Notes under the pieces: model-generated
The model's input: only the letters and a program-made list of their open reading frames with translations
Database searches by the model: none
What the model was told of the DNA's origin: nothing
In this document: positions 1 to 9,990 of the stretch, piece by piece
Position numbering within the stretch: the first letter of the stretch is position 1
Layout: every line of letters starts with the position of its first letter
Source of the DNA: Myxocyprinus asiaticus
Taxonomy: Eukaryota > Chordata > Actinopteri > Cypriniformes > Catostomidae
NCBI RefSeq assembly: GCF_019703515.2
Contig: NC_059346.1
Location: 52,875,501-52,939,500, forward strand
DNA: 64,000 nt
Direction of reading: 5' to 3'
Position numbers and translations under genes: made by a program

Positions 1-2340
1 TAATAATTTAGAATTCTATTAAAGAATTCTATCTTTATCTCTATAGTTCCACATCTTTGTCTACTGATGAAGATATTAGAGACTTTGTGGAACCATCAGA
101 ACTTCCTAAACTGATGACTAAGCAAAAGAATTCTCTTGATTCTGAGATAACCTTGGAGGAGCTTGGCGAGGTAATTAAGGCCTTGCCTATAGGCAAGTCT
201 CCGGGTCCAGACGGCTTTGCCGCTGAATTTTTCCAGCTAGATGTTAAAATATTGTCAAAAAGTTTGGCAAGTAAAGTTATGAAATCTCTTATACATATAG
301 ATCAGGTGGGGTTTATTCGGGGCCGTAGCTCTTCTGATAACATTAGGCGTTTCATCAATATCATGTGGTCAGTGGCGAATGATCAGACTCCGGTCGCTGC
401 CATCTCACTTGATGCCGAAAAGGCGTTTGATATGGTAGAATGGGATTATTTTTTTAAGATTTTGGAAATATATGGGTTCGGGAATACTTTTATTGGATGG
501 ATTACTTTATGGACACCTGGTAGCGGCGGTACAGACAAATGGATTAATTTCAGATTATTTTACTCTGGATAGGGGCACCCGGCAGGGTTGCCCTCTTTCC
601 CCATTATTGTTCTGTCTTGCCCTGGAACCATTAGCAGCCACGATAAGAAAGGAGCTTGATTTTCCAGGGGTGGTGGTGGGAGGTGTGGCGCATAAGCTTT
701 TGTTTTACGCAGATGATATTTTATTATTCATCTCTGACCCTACTTGATCTATGCCTTGCCTCCACAGAGTTATTAATTCCTTTTCTAAGTTCTCAGGATA
801 CAGAGTTAATTGGTCTAAATTTGGCTATGACAGCGTCCCACCCAGTAACAACTTTTCAGCCAGGTGCCTTCCAGTGGCCCAAACAGGGCATTTGGGCATT
901 ATATTCCCAGCAAATTTGTGTGATTTAGTTAGAGTTAATTTTGACCCCTTAATAAAAAGGTTTTCGAGCGATGTGGGCTTCATTACATTTATCTATGATT
1001 GGGAAGGTTAATGTTATTAAAATTGATTGTATTCCAAAATTCAACTACCTGCTACAATCTCTCCCTGTAGATGTCCCCCTCTCTTATTTCAAGCAATTTG
1101 AAAGCATAGCGAAGTCCTTCATTTGGAATGGTAAACATCCCAGATTACATTTCAATAAGTTGCATAGGCCAATTGACAAAGGTGGACTAGGCCTATCCAA
1201 GATTTTGTTTTATTATTATGCATTTGGTCTTAGAATAGGAAGTTCTTGCCCCTATTTTGCTATTGTAAAGCCTTTCTATCAAACTAACCGGAGAAGATAA
1301 GTTACACCCCGTTATCTCGCATTTGCACGCGGTATGGACAAAAGTGTCCAGAGTGTTTAATTCAGACATTTATTTAAATGTTGTTTCGAGCATATGGCTG
1401 AACCCACAATTATGTATTAATAAGTCCCCTTTCTGCTGGACAGAGTGGATTGTGAAGGAGGTTAATACGCTCAGTGACTTATATGAGAGTGGAGTGTTGA
1501 GATCCTTTGAAAATATGGTTCAACATTTTGGGATCCCCAGGTCTCAATTCTATAGGAATTTACAGCTGCGCCACCTGCTTAGTACTATTTTTGGGAGTAG
1601 CATACACCCCCCTAAAGCGGCAGATAATCTGGAAGTGGTGATTACTGCTTTTTGAAAAGGCCATGAGGCATCAGTGTATTACTCCCTGCTAATTCAGAGT
1701 CTGGGGGACGGAGCTTCAACTTCTCTCAAGATATTATGGGAGAAAGATTTAAACTTGGTATTGGAGTAGGGAGTGTAGGCTAGGATTCTAAAAAACTCAA
1801 GTCTACATCTAGGGTGCGCCTTATGCAATTTAAGATTTTTACATCGATTCTGTTGGACCTTATCTGGTTATCCTTATCAGGCTTGGTCTTAAAGACACAC
1901 CCACCTGCTGGTGATGCCAATCAGAAGATGGGGACACAACCCATGTTTTTTGGTGGTGTGTTAAGATCCAAGATTTTTGGTTGAAGGTTCAGAGTTTTAT
2001 GTGTGACGTATTGGACACTCAAATTTCATTTTGCCCCAGACTTTGTATTTTAGGCGATGGGACGGTCATTAATATAGGGGATAAATACATAAAACATTCT
2101 GTCCTAGCCAGTGTTATGATCAGCAAGCAGGTCATCCTTAGGGGATGGAAGTCGGCTGGAGTGCCCTCATTTCAGGAGTGGTGCATAGAGATGGGCAGGG
2201 TGGTGGCATTCGAAGAAATGTCATACTAAAGGCAGGGAAACTTGCAGTTATTTATTAAAAAAAGGGGCAGCTATTTGGCATTTTTGGAAGGCTCTCGGGG
2301 AGGGGAAGTGGAGAGAGATGATTTGAAGAATGGAAGTTAA
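1..2340 (+). mobile_element. L1-type LINE, 5'-truncated and decayed
   Basis: This is the remains of a non-LTR retrotransposon of the L1 type common in fish, recognised from its reverse transcriptase and long C-terminal region. The left end lies outside the window or is 5'-truncated. Coding similarity fades around 2310 and no poly-A tail is obvious. The element is immediately followed by a 32-bp minisatellite, which may have grown from its 3' end. It cannot move by itself: ORF2 has several frame changes, an in-frame stop and an internal deletion. Clade assignment (L1/Tx1-like) rests on motif style and is inference. Confidence 0.85.
57..2229 (+). pseudogene. L1-type ORF2 reverse transcriptase pseudogene
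   Basis: ORF2 would encode the enzyme that copies LINE RNA into DNA at a nicked target. No endonuclease is present. Visible in order: the fingers motif GKSPGPDG (about 195-220), a QVGFIRGR block, the first catalytic aspartate in LDAEKAFD (about 409-430), a frame change near 515-590, then RQGCPLSPLL and the active-site box FYADDILLF (about 700-730). A TGA at 745-747 interrupts it. The thumb and C-terminal parts continue in other frames: KVNVIKIDCIPKFNYLLQ near 1005, a block at 1323-1655, and the last block at 1981-2229. Between AAEFFQ and DVKIL roughly 60 residues usual in L1 RTs seem to be missing. The catalytic residues survive but the reading frame does not. Confident as an RT relic. Confidence 0.88.
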
Positions 2341-3475
2341 ATTTCACACTGCATTCGAAGAGTAGAACTTTAAATTCACACTTGATACAAAGAGCTGAAG
2401 TTTAATTTCACATTGGATTTGAAGAGTAGGAGTTTAATTTCACATTGGATTTGAAGAGCAGAAGTTTAAGTTTACATTGGATTAGAAGAGCTGAAGTTTA
2501 ATTTCACATTGGATTTGAAGAGTGGAAGTTTAAGTTCACACTGTATTTGAAGAGCGGAAGTTAAATTTCACATTGGATTTGAAGAACGGAATTTAAATTT
2601 CACACTGTATTTGAAGAGCAGAAGTTTAAGTTCACACTAGATTCGAAAAGTAGAAGTTTATAGTCACATTGAATTAAAAGAAAGGAAGCTTAACTTCACA
2701 TTGAATTTGAAGTGGGGAAGTTTAAGTTTACACTTGATTCGAAGAGCAGAAGTTTCAGCTCACATTGGATTCGAAGAGCGGAAATTTAAGCTCACACTGG
2801 ATCTGGAAAACAGAAGTTTAAGCTCACATTGGATTCGAAGAGTGGAAGTTTAATTTCACATTGGATTCGAAGAGCGGAATTTTAAGCTCACACTGGATCT
2901 GCAAATCAGAAGTTTAAGTTCACATTGGATTCAAAGAGTGGAATTTTAAGATCACACTGGATCCAGAACCAGAAGTTTAAGTTCACACTGGATTCAAAGA
3001 GTGGAATTTTAAGATCACACTGGATCTAGAACCAGAAGTTTAAGTTCACATTGGATTCAAAGAGCGGAAATTTAAGCTCACACTGGATCCGGAAATCAGA
3101 AGTTTAAGTTCACATTACATACGAAGAGTAGAAATGTAAGCTTACACTAGATACGGAAACCAGAAGTTTAAGTTCACATTGGATTCGAAGTGTGGAAGTT
3201 TAATTTCACATTGGATTGAAAGAGTGGAAGTTTAAATTCATACTAGATTCAAAGAGCAGAATTTAATTTTACAATGAATTTGAAGAGTGGGAATTTAATA
3301 TGAAGAGTGGGAGTTTAATTTTACACTGGATCGAATGAGTAAAAATGTACTTTGACACTGGATCAGAATATAGTGGAAGTTCACAATGGATCCTAAGAGC
3401 AAAATTTACATTTTCACTGGATCCGAAGAGCAGAAGTTGAAGTTTACATTGAATCCAAAGTGTGGAAGTAGACAT
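2331..3475. repeat. 32-bp degenerate minisatellite, ~36 copies
   Basis: A head-to-tail array whose unit reads roughly gaagtttaagttcacattgg plus attcgaagagcg. Copies differ at several positions each, mainly ttcaca/tttaca/ctcaca, aagagcg/aagagtg and occasional 1-2 base indels. The middle (about 2880-3110) shows a higher-order pattern in which 'gattcaaagagtgg' and 'gatctagaaccag' variants alternate. The array abuts the 3' end of the LINE. The short minus-strand open frame at 3269-3475 is a by-product of the repeat. The sequence divergence between copies suggests an old, no longer homogenising array. Confidence 0.93.
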
Positions 3476-4354
3476 TTGGTTTGACTATCTGACAGAACTG
3501 ACTGTAATGATTTCAAGCAACAGAGAAACTGGATTTGTTATACAATACAAACTTCTCGTTTATGTTGCACCTTTTAGATAATCTGGAATCAACCTCTTCT
3601 ACTTCAATCGATTTTTATAAAAACACAAACTTTGCATAAAATCAGTGAGAAAAGCTATAAACATGAATCTTATGAGTTGCCTAATGGCCCTGAACTGAAT
3701 ACTATTGATATATTTGTCTCTACTAGCACCCCATATAATCCAATAACCTCTATATGCTGGGACATCTGCTTTAATCCCCCAGTCAATGGGAAATCACATT
3801 CAGTGTAACTGATAAATAATATAAATCGAAATATAATGCAATCGGCAGGACGGCAAACAGGATCTGAGATGAAAACTCTGACATTTTCAAATGTGATTCA
3901 TTATAATGGGGCTCATTTAAAGCCATGCCTTTGCTTGTCAGCTGGTGGAAATGTTGTTATGACCTGATATGTATAATGTCGTCTGCAACAGAGAGATCTG
4001 TCAAAAGGAGGGGGAAATGGTAAATTATGATTCCTCTAACAGAGGCAGAGCACTATCTCATTCGTAAGGGCATTCATAGATTCTGTTGTCCCCCTAATTT
4101 GGTTATAAACTGTTGAAGGAGTGCTTGAAATTGTTATTGAATTGAACAGAACAAGGGCATGTGTGCACTGTACATGAAAGACATATGTGAGACGAGGCAA
4201 TAAATAGAATGGTACACTTTGTTCCCCAACAACAGACACACACATGAAAAGGGCATAAGTGCATTGTTTAGTGTCTGTGGAAGCCCAGAGTATGATATTT
4301 ATCTTCTGCAATTAATGTATCCCAACAAATATGATTAAGACATCCAAAATATGT
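3476..4354. other. no recognised gene or repeat
   Basis: AT-rich non-coding DNA. The minus-strand open frame at 4036-4311 (91 codons) has no recognisable domain and looks like chance. Nothing else I can support. Confidence 0.5.
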
Positions 4355-4483
4355 GTAATGTGTTGGTTCACTCAAAAATGAAAAATCTCATAATTTACTC
4401 ACCCTTATGTTTCAAACCCAATGACTTTCTTTCTTATGTGGAACACAAAAGAAGAAGATGAAACACATATCCCAGCCCGTCTT
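4355..4483 (+). mobile_element. Angel-like MITE, left part
   Basis: The stretch 'ggttcactcaaaaatgaaaa' followed by 'ttactcacccttatg', 'caaaccca' and 'ggaacacaaaagaagaag' matches the left arm of the family seen nearly whole at 21715-21992. It stops at the (CAAAT)n tail of a LINE. A plausible right part of the same family resumes at about 5570, so the LINE probably landed inside this MITE. Confidence 0.7.
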
Positions 4484-4485
4484 TT

Positions 4486-4521
4486 CAAATCAAATCAAAT
4501 CAAATCAAATCAAATCAAATC
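4486..4521. repeat. (CAAAT)n simple repeat
   Basis: About seven copies of CAAAT. It is the 3' tail of the minus-strand LINE, not an independent microsatellite. Confidence 0.95.
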
Positions 4522-4636
4522 ACTTTATTGTCACACAGCCATATACACAAGTGCAATGGTGTGTGAAATTCTTGGGTGCAGTTCCGATCAACATAGCAGT
4601 CGTGACAGTGATGAGACATACGCCAATCTACAATAA

Positions 4637-4870
4637 ACATCAAATTAACACAACACAATTTAAACATCTGTTATACATAATTAAACTCGACTTAAAACAT
4701 CAAATTAACACAGCACAATTTAAACATCTGTTATACATAATTAAACTCGACTTAAAACATCAAATTAACACAGCACAATTTAAACATCTGTTATACATAA
4801 TTACACAACTTAAAACATCAAATTAACACAACACAATTTAAACATCTGTTATACACAATTACACTCAACA
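4637..4870. repeat. 60-bp tandem repeat, ~4 copies
   Basis: Units begin at about 4637, 4697, 4757 and 4815, each starting acatcaaattaacacagcac and ending actcgacttaaa. Copies 1-3 are nearly identical. The third has lost about two bases and the fourth diverges at its end. It lies in the 3' untranslated region of the minus-strand LINE. Confidence 0.95.
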
Positions 4871-5181
4871 ATATACAATAATAACATACATTGCACAGTA
4901 TACAATATGCTGTTTTTGTTTTTTGTTTTTTTTTTTTTTGTTTTGTTTTTTACTATATAGATACTATATAGATACACATTATTCAATAAAAATTAAAATA
5001 TATATGAAAAAAGTATATATATAGAATGTACAGTATTGTACTGTATTGACATTCAGGCTGTCGGTTGATAGTCAGTTGTTAAGAGAGACATAATATAATG
5101 ACAGTAATATAATTTATGACAGTCCGGTGTGAGATAAAAGAGTAATAAAGTGCAGGGATGATGTATTTTGATCGTGGGAGA

Positions 5182-5529
5182 TCAAGAGTTCAGAAGTCTG
5201 ATTGCTTGGGGGAAGAAGCTATCATGGAGTCGACTGGTGCGTGTCCTGATGCTGCGATACCGCCTACCTGATGGTAGCAGTGAGAACAGCCCATGGCTCG
5301 GGTGGCTGGAGTCTCTGATGATCCTCCGAGCTTTTTTCACACACCGCCTTGTATATATTTCCTGGAGGGAGGGAAGCTCACCTCCGATGATGTGTTTGGC
5401 AGTTCGCACCACCCTTTGCAGTGCTTTGCGGTTGTGGGCAGTGCTATTGCCGTACCAGGCGGAGATGCAGCCAGTCAGGATGCTCTCCACAGTGCAGGTG
5501 TAGAACCGTGTGAGGATGTGGCGGTTCAC
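5182..5529 (-). pseudogene. LINE reverse transcriptase C-terminus
   Basis: 115 codons open on the minus strand encode the C-terminal end of an L2/Rex-type LINE ORF2, with CTVESILTGC, AWYGNSTAHNRKALQRVV, a cysteine in YTRRC, and the end SFFPQAIRLLNS. This segment follows the RT palm and thumb and has no catalytic function alone. It is intact for its length but 5'-truncated: fingers, palm and endonuclease are absent. Plus-strand frames over the same bases (5168-5503 and 5293-5535) are shadows. Confidence 0.88.
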
Positions 5530-5569
5530 TTTTAGTGCAATTGCAGTTGACAGTGACTCACTTTAAAGC

Positions 5570-5720
5570 TTTAAAGCCCAAATGCATCATAAAAGTAGCC
5601 CAAGCGACTCATTCATCATATTCAAAGTCTTCTGAAGGCATACAATAATTTTTAGCTGAGATACTATACTAATTTAAGTAATTTTTCAGTGAAAACCTGT
5701 TGTTTTTAGCAACCTGTTAA
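5570..5720 (+). mobile_element. Angel-like MITE, right part
   Basis: 'cataaaagtagcccaagcga', 'catattcaaagtcttctgaa' and 'ggcatacaataa' are internal sequences of the family also present at about 14110-14230 and 28830-28960. It is the likely continuation of the fragment at 4355-4483 after the LINE insertion. Confidence 0.6.
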
Positions 5721-6166
5721 GTTCTCACGTAAACTCTGTAAACAAGCTTCTCTCATATTGCTCAGGAATGCACAAATAAGTTGTCATGATAAAAATAATG
5801 CAATATTATATTTAATTTTTTTATTTTCATTTGATTAAAGTTTTAATAAATTCATTTGATTAGACACGATTTTTATGCTAAAATTGAATACAACTGTCGA
5901 ATACGGAATTCAGAAAAAATAAAACTGAAATCTATGAAATCTAGAAAAATAAACTGGAACTGAAAAAAAAAAAAAAAGAAAACATAGGGCCCTACTATGT
6001 GAACAGGTGTTTGGCATCTTAGCTGTTACTATATTGGTATTTTAGCGTGGTTGGAATGCTGTATTGACCAACCAGCATCCAGGACAAGAACTATCCATTT
6101 AAAAAAAAAAATTAAATGACAGTTTGTTTATAAAAGACATGGTAGACCATTTACCAGCCTAAGTAC
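5721..6166. other. AT-rich non-coding, unassigned
   Basis: Contains short A-runs (about 5964-5977 and 6101-6110) and no open frame of interest. No feature supported. Confidence 0.45.
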
Positions 6167-6496
6167 TAGGGCTGTCAATCGATTAAACATTTTGTTTCAA
6201 TTAATTAGATGATCTGCTGATTAATTAATCACATACAGTATATTAATATTTATTGACTAAGGCCCCCAAATATATACATGAAAAATAAAGATGATTTAGT
6301 GTATAAAAATTAAAATAATTATAAATTTAATGTAATGTTTCGATAAAATTTTAAAATTGAATTAATTACATGACATGCCGGTTAATTAATCGAATTCATC
6401 GCAATTAATTGAATACATTATCATTTGCTGAGAAAGGCCCCCAATGCATAATATTTCAAATATTTATAAATATAATATGTAGGGCCTATAATAAAT

Positions 6497-6984
6497 TGTC
6501 ACATTTATGTGTTTCGTTCTTGTTTTCATGTCTTTTATTTTAAAGTTTAGTTCCTGTTCATGTCATGTGGTGTCATGTCATGTAAATTCCTGTTCCCTCA
6601 TGTGATCTTGTCATGTGTTTCCCCTGTTCATGTGCCTTGTTTTCATTGGTTTATTGTATGATTATTTTGATATTAGTCTAGTCTTTTCATTGGTTAAAGT
6701 TCATTTAGTCTTGTTATCTTGTTTATAGTTTAATCTTGTGATTGGTTGTCTTGTTTACCTGTTACCCATATCCTTGTATTTTAGCCCTCATGTTTGCCAT
6801 TGTCGTTTGTCAGGTATTGTTAATGTAACATTGTTTCCAAGTCAAGTCAAGTCAAGTCAGTCTTGTTTTGTTCACGTTTATAGTTAGGGTTTCTGGTTAT
6901 CACGACTGGAAATAAACTGCACTTGGGTTTCTCACTTCATCGTTGTCTTCGTCTGCCTGTCATTGCCTGCTGAGCTTCGTTACA
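6497..6984 (+). repeat. 5' LTR (TGTCAC...GTTACA)
   Basis: It starts tgtcacatttatgtg and ends gcttcgttaca. It contains repeated catgtcatg motifs, a short (AAGTC)n run at about 6838-6858 and a polyadenylation signal AATAAA near 6911, followed by gcacttgggttt and ttcgtctgcctgtcattgcc. Ends and order match the solo LTR at 39185-39724. Confidence 0.82.
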
Positions 6985-7253
6985 GAATACCTGACCGACA
7001 CAAGATGAACCCAGCAGTTCAGCTTCTTCGTCTTCGCCAGGGGAATCATCCCCTGGAGGATTATGTAGAGGAATTCTGCGCTCTGGCCTGCAGGGTGGAT
7101 TTTAATGAGGTGGCCCTCAAGGACTGTTTCCGTTCTGGGCTAAATGAGCTGATTTCCTCCCTGATGCCTAACGGTCGGTGTACCGACAGCATTACTCAGT
7201 ATATCGACCTTACCCTACTGATCAGTGGTTCACCATTCACTGTAGGGGAGATG

Positions 7254-7485
7254 GTTAACGAGCCAGCATCCATGCCTGCCACGGTTAACGAGCTAGCGCC
7301 CATGCCTGCCACGGTTAACGAGCCAGCACCCATGCCTGCCATGGTTAACGAGCCAGCACCCATGCTTGCCATGGTTAACGAGCCAGCACCCATGCCTGCC
7401 ACGGTTAACGAGCCAGTGCCCGTGCCTGTCACAGTTAACGAGCCAGTGCCCATGCCTGTCACAGTTAACAAGCCAGCACCCATGC
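7254..7485 (+). repeat. 30-bp coding tandem repeat, ~8 copies
   Basis: Unit gttaacgagccagcacccat plus gcctgccacg, encoding NEPAPMPATV. Copies differ by single bases, mostly silent or conservative. Confidence 0.93.
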
Positions 7486-7694
7486 TGTCCGGAAAAGAAG
7501 GAAAAGGACATCTTTTCCCCCGTCTCTACCTGTAATCACGACCACGGAGGTCATTCCAGAGTCTCTGCCAGTGTTCACGACCACGGAGGTCGTTTTCCAG
7601 TCATCCACGGCTTCGCCCCTCAAGCCTCCCACGGCTCCGCCTTCCACGGCTTCGCCCCTCTAGCCTCTCACGGCTCTGCCTTCCATGACTTTGC

Positions 7695-7815
7695 CCCACG
7701 TCATGGCCGCCAAGCCAGAGTTCCACGTCATGGCCGCCAAGCCAGAGTTCCACGTCATGGCCGCCAAGCCAGAGTTCTACGTCATGGCCGCCAAGCCAGA
7801 GTTCCACGTCATTGA
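7695..7815 (+). repeat. 27-bp coding tandem repeat, ~4.5 copies
   Basis: Unit cacgtcatggccgccaagcc plus agagttc, encoding HVMAAKPEF. Copies are nearly identical, implying recent expansion or homogenisation. Confidence 0.93.
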
Positions 7816-7863
7816 CGCTGAGCTTGCGCCACCTTCTGCCCCGGATCCTCAGTGTGCTACAGA

Positions 7864-8999
7864 CCATGTCACGGCCACGCCAGAGTCAGCTCCAGGCCAT
7901 GTCACGGCCATGCCAGAGTCAGCTCCAGGCCATGTCATGGCCATGCCAGGGTCAGCTCCAGGCCATGTCACGGCCATGCCAGGGTCAGCTCCAGGCCATG
8001 TCACGGCCATGCCAGAGTCAGCTCCAGGCCATGTCACGGCCATGCCAGAGTCAGCTCCAGGCCATGTCACGGCCATGCCAGAGTCAGCTCCAGGCCATGT
8101 CACGGCCATGCCAGAGTCAGCTCCAGACCATGTCACGGCCATGCCAGAGTCAGCTCCAGGCCATGTCACGGCCATGCCAGAGTCAGCTCCAGGCCATGTC
8201 ACGGCCATGCCAGAGTCAGCTCCAGGCCATGTCACGGCCATGCCAGAGTCAGCTCCAGACCATGTCACGGCCATGCCAGAGTCAGCTCCAGGCCATGTCA
8301 CGGCCATGCCAGAGTCAGCTCCAGGCCATGTCACGGCCATGCCAGAGTCAGCTCCAGGCCATGTCATGGCCACACCAGAGTTAGCTCCAGGCCATGTCAC
8401 AAGCAAGCCTGTGCTCCACGGTCCAGGCCCGCCTCTGCTCCACGGTCCAGGCCTGCCTCTGCTCCACGGTCCAGGCCCACCTCTGCTCCACGGTCCAGGC
8501 CCACCTCCGCTATACAAGCCAGCAGTCATGCCTGTCACGGCCATGCCAGAGTCAGCTCCAGGCCATGTCACGGCCATGCCAGAGTCAGCTCCAGGCCATG
8601 TCACGGCCATGCCAGAGTCAGCTCCAGGCCATGTCACGGCCATGCCAGAGTCAGCTCCAGGCCATGTCACGGCCATGCCAGAGTCAGCTCCAGGCCATGT
8701 CACGGCCATGCCAGAGTCAGCTCCAGGCCATGTCACGGCCATGCCAGAGTCAGCTCCAGGCCATGTCACGGCCATGCCAGAGTCAGCTCCAGGCCATGTC
8801 ATGGCCACACCAGAGTTAGCTCCAGGCCATGTCACAAGCAAGCCTGTGCTCCACGGTCCAGGCCCGCCTCTGCTCCACGGTCCAGGCCCGCCTCTGCTCC
8901 ACGGTCCAGGCCCGCCTCTGCTCCACGGTCCAGGCCCACCTCTGCTCCACGGTCCAGGCCCACCTCCGCTATACAAGCCAGCAGTCATGCCTGTCACAG
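7864..8999 (+). repeat. duplicated 33-bp + 24-bp compound array
   Basis: Block 1 is about 16 copies of a 33-bp unit (ccatgtcacggccatgccag plus agtcagctccagg; 7864-8400), then TSKPVL, then 4 copies of a 24-bp unit (ctccacggtccaggcccgcc plus tctg; 8414-8510), then YKPAVMPVTA. Block 2 repeats the whole order with about 9 and 5 copies (8534-8835 and 8849-8969). Every period is a multiple of three, so several frames on both strands stay open. The other long frames here, including a minus-strand one at 7849-9033, are shadows. Confidence 0.95.
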
Positions 9000-9990
9000 C
9001 CAACAATTCATCATCCACACCTACCATGTCCAAGTCAGGATCCTGCCATACCGTGTTTCCATGTCATGCCAGTTCGTCAATGTGTCCAGTTCTCACGGTA
9101 TGTGTTTTTGCGTTCTGTCTGTTCTATTTTTAATTGTCGCTCTTTGTACATGTGCGTGCCTCAAATGCTGCATTTTTAGGAGATTTTGTCAAGTTAAAAG
9201 TAGTGGAAATTTTGAAAATCGCGTCTTAAGATTCCTGTCTTCTGTTGTGCTTCACCCACCTGTTGTGCACCATGAGTGGTTCTCATTCAGCTGCGCTGCT
9301 TGTGAGGTTTGTTGAGGCACGCTGCCACCTATTGATGCGGCTTGTAAAAGCAAATGTACTTCAAGCTTGAATTGCTCATATGGTAGGATAATCCTAACTT
9401 TTATTAGGAAATTTACGTACAATGGGCGTGATTATTTTGAGTTAATTTTTTAACGTGTGTTTTTTTAAATAATTAATTGCACTAAATTAACACGTTAAAT
9501 CGACAGACCTAATAAATATATTATGGTAGCAGACAAGTAAAGAATTGACAATATAAAAAGGGGCTTTAAAATTCAAAATATTGTTTGTTTTATTTCCATT
9601 TCATTGAGCATAACCATATTATTGGCCTACTTCCTTAATGCAGATGGAACATCTCACTAGTTTTCAGCATCTCTAGTCATAAGCGCTGTGTTTTTAGGAC
9701 ACTGTGCCAAGTTAAATGTAGATTGAAACTTAAAAAATTTGTCTCAAAACCACTGCTTTGTGCTGTGCTCCATCCAGCTGTCTTTGGGCACAACAGCACA
9801 TTATCTGTGGAAGATTGTGTTGCCTGCTATTGCTTTGATGAAGTGTTTTGCCTGTACAGCTGGAGTCGCACTGACTGCCCCCTATTGCCAAAGATTTGCA
9901 AGATTAACACATATTTTTCATATAAGCTTATTTAATCACACTTAATTAACTTGTTCAATCGACAGCCCTAGTAATTACATGAACAAATGA

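Larger units (their letters stand above)
4484..5535 (-). mobile_element. L2/Rex-type LINE 3' end with ATTTG tail
   Basis: On the minus strand this reads as the last part of a reverse transcriptase (5529 to 5182), then a 3' untranslated region with a T-rich patch and a 60-bp tandem repeat, then the end 'gtgacaataaagtgatttg' and a short (ATTTG)n tail at 4521-4486. Such pentamer tails replace poly-A in L2-type LINEs. The element is 5'-truncated, as is usual for LINE insertions. A target duplication could not be resolved, because the simple-sequence tail blurs the left edge. Confidence 0.85.
7005..9133 (+). pseudogene. gag-like gene with in-frame tandem repeats
   Basis: The chosen start is the ATG at 7005, just downstream of the LTR; the longer frame beginning at 6963 lies partly inside the LTR. 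The first 80 or so residues form a gag-like domain (MNPAVQLLRLRQGNHPLEDY, CALACRVDFNEVALKDCF, TQYIDLTLLISGSPF). Next come about 8 copies of a 10-residue unit (NEPAPMPATV). That frame stops at 7535, but the reading continues one frame over as VITTTEVIPES from about 7530, has a TAG at 7661-7663, then stays open 7685-9133. This second part holds 9-residue (HVMAAKPEF), 11-residue (HVTAMPESAPG) and 8-residue (HGPGPPLL) repeats. The frameshift and stop mark a pseudogene. Proteins of this style are familiar from carp and zebrafish predicted proteomes; their role is not known to me. Confidence 0.75.
6497..9150 (+). mobile_element. non-autonomous LTR element, gag-like only
   Basis: A 5' LTR (6497-6984), a gag-like gene and long tandem repeats, with no protease, RT or integrase. 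No second LTR is visible, so the 3' end has been lost or rearranged. The right limit is set where hAT interior resumes. The same LTR family occurs as a solo LTR on the minus strand at 39185-39724. Movement would need proteins from an autonomous relative. Confidence 0.75.
6335..9511. mobile_element. hAT-like element, inner copy
   Basis: Sequence from about 6350 (ttaattacatgacatgccgg) repeats the left part of the outer element, and its right end 'gttaaatcgacagacct' stops at 9511. The sequence after that returns to outer-element interior. Its left inverted repeat is degenerate, so 6335 is approximate. At 6497 it is interrupted by an LTR. Its own interior resumes near 9150 (gctgcatttttaggagattt), comparable to gcgctgtgtttttaggacac at about 9684 in the outer copy and to the copy at 51036-51060. 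Confidence 0.7.
6167..9970. mobile_element. hAT-like element, outer copy of a nest
   Basis: The left end starts tagggctgtcaatcgattaa and the right end finishes aatcgacagccctа in inverted form (9956-9970), so the ends form terminal inverted repeats. The flanks ctaagtac (6159-6166) and gtaattac (9971-9978) agree at 6 of 8 positions, fitting an old 8-bp hAT target duplication. A complete, younger relative with a perfect 8-bp duplication is at 50492-51405. The element has no transposase and was broken open by a second copy of its own family, which in turn holds an LTR element. Confidence 0.8.

Noticed and set aside
2331..3475. CRISPR array
   Set aside because: 32-bp units are contiguous without unique spacers, copies are degenerate, and the context is eukaryotic.
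7849..9033. 394-codon minus-strand gene
   Set aside because: It is the complement of the gag repeat array; the frame is open only because unit lengths are multiples of three.
6497..9330. complete LTR retrotransposon with two LTRs
   Set aside because: No sequence matching the 5' LTR was seen downstream before hAT interior resumes.
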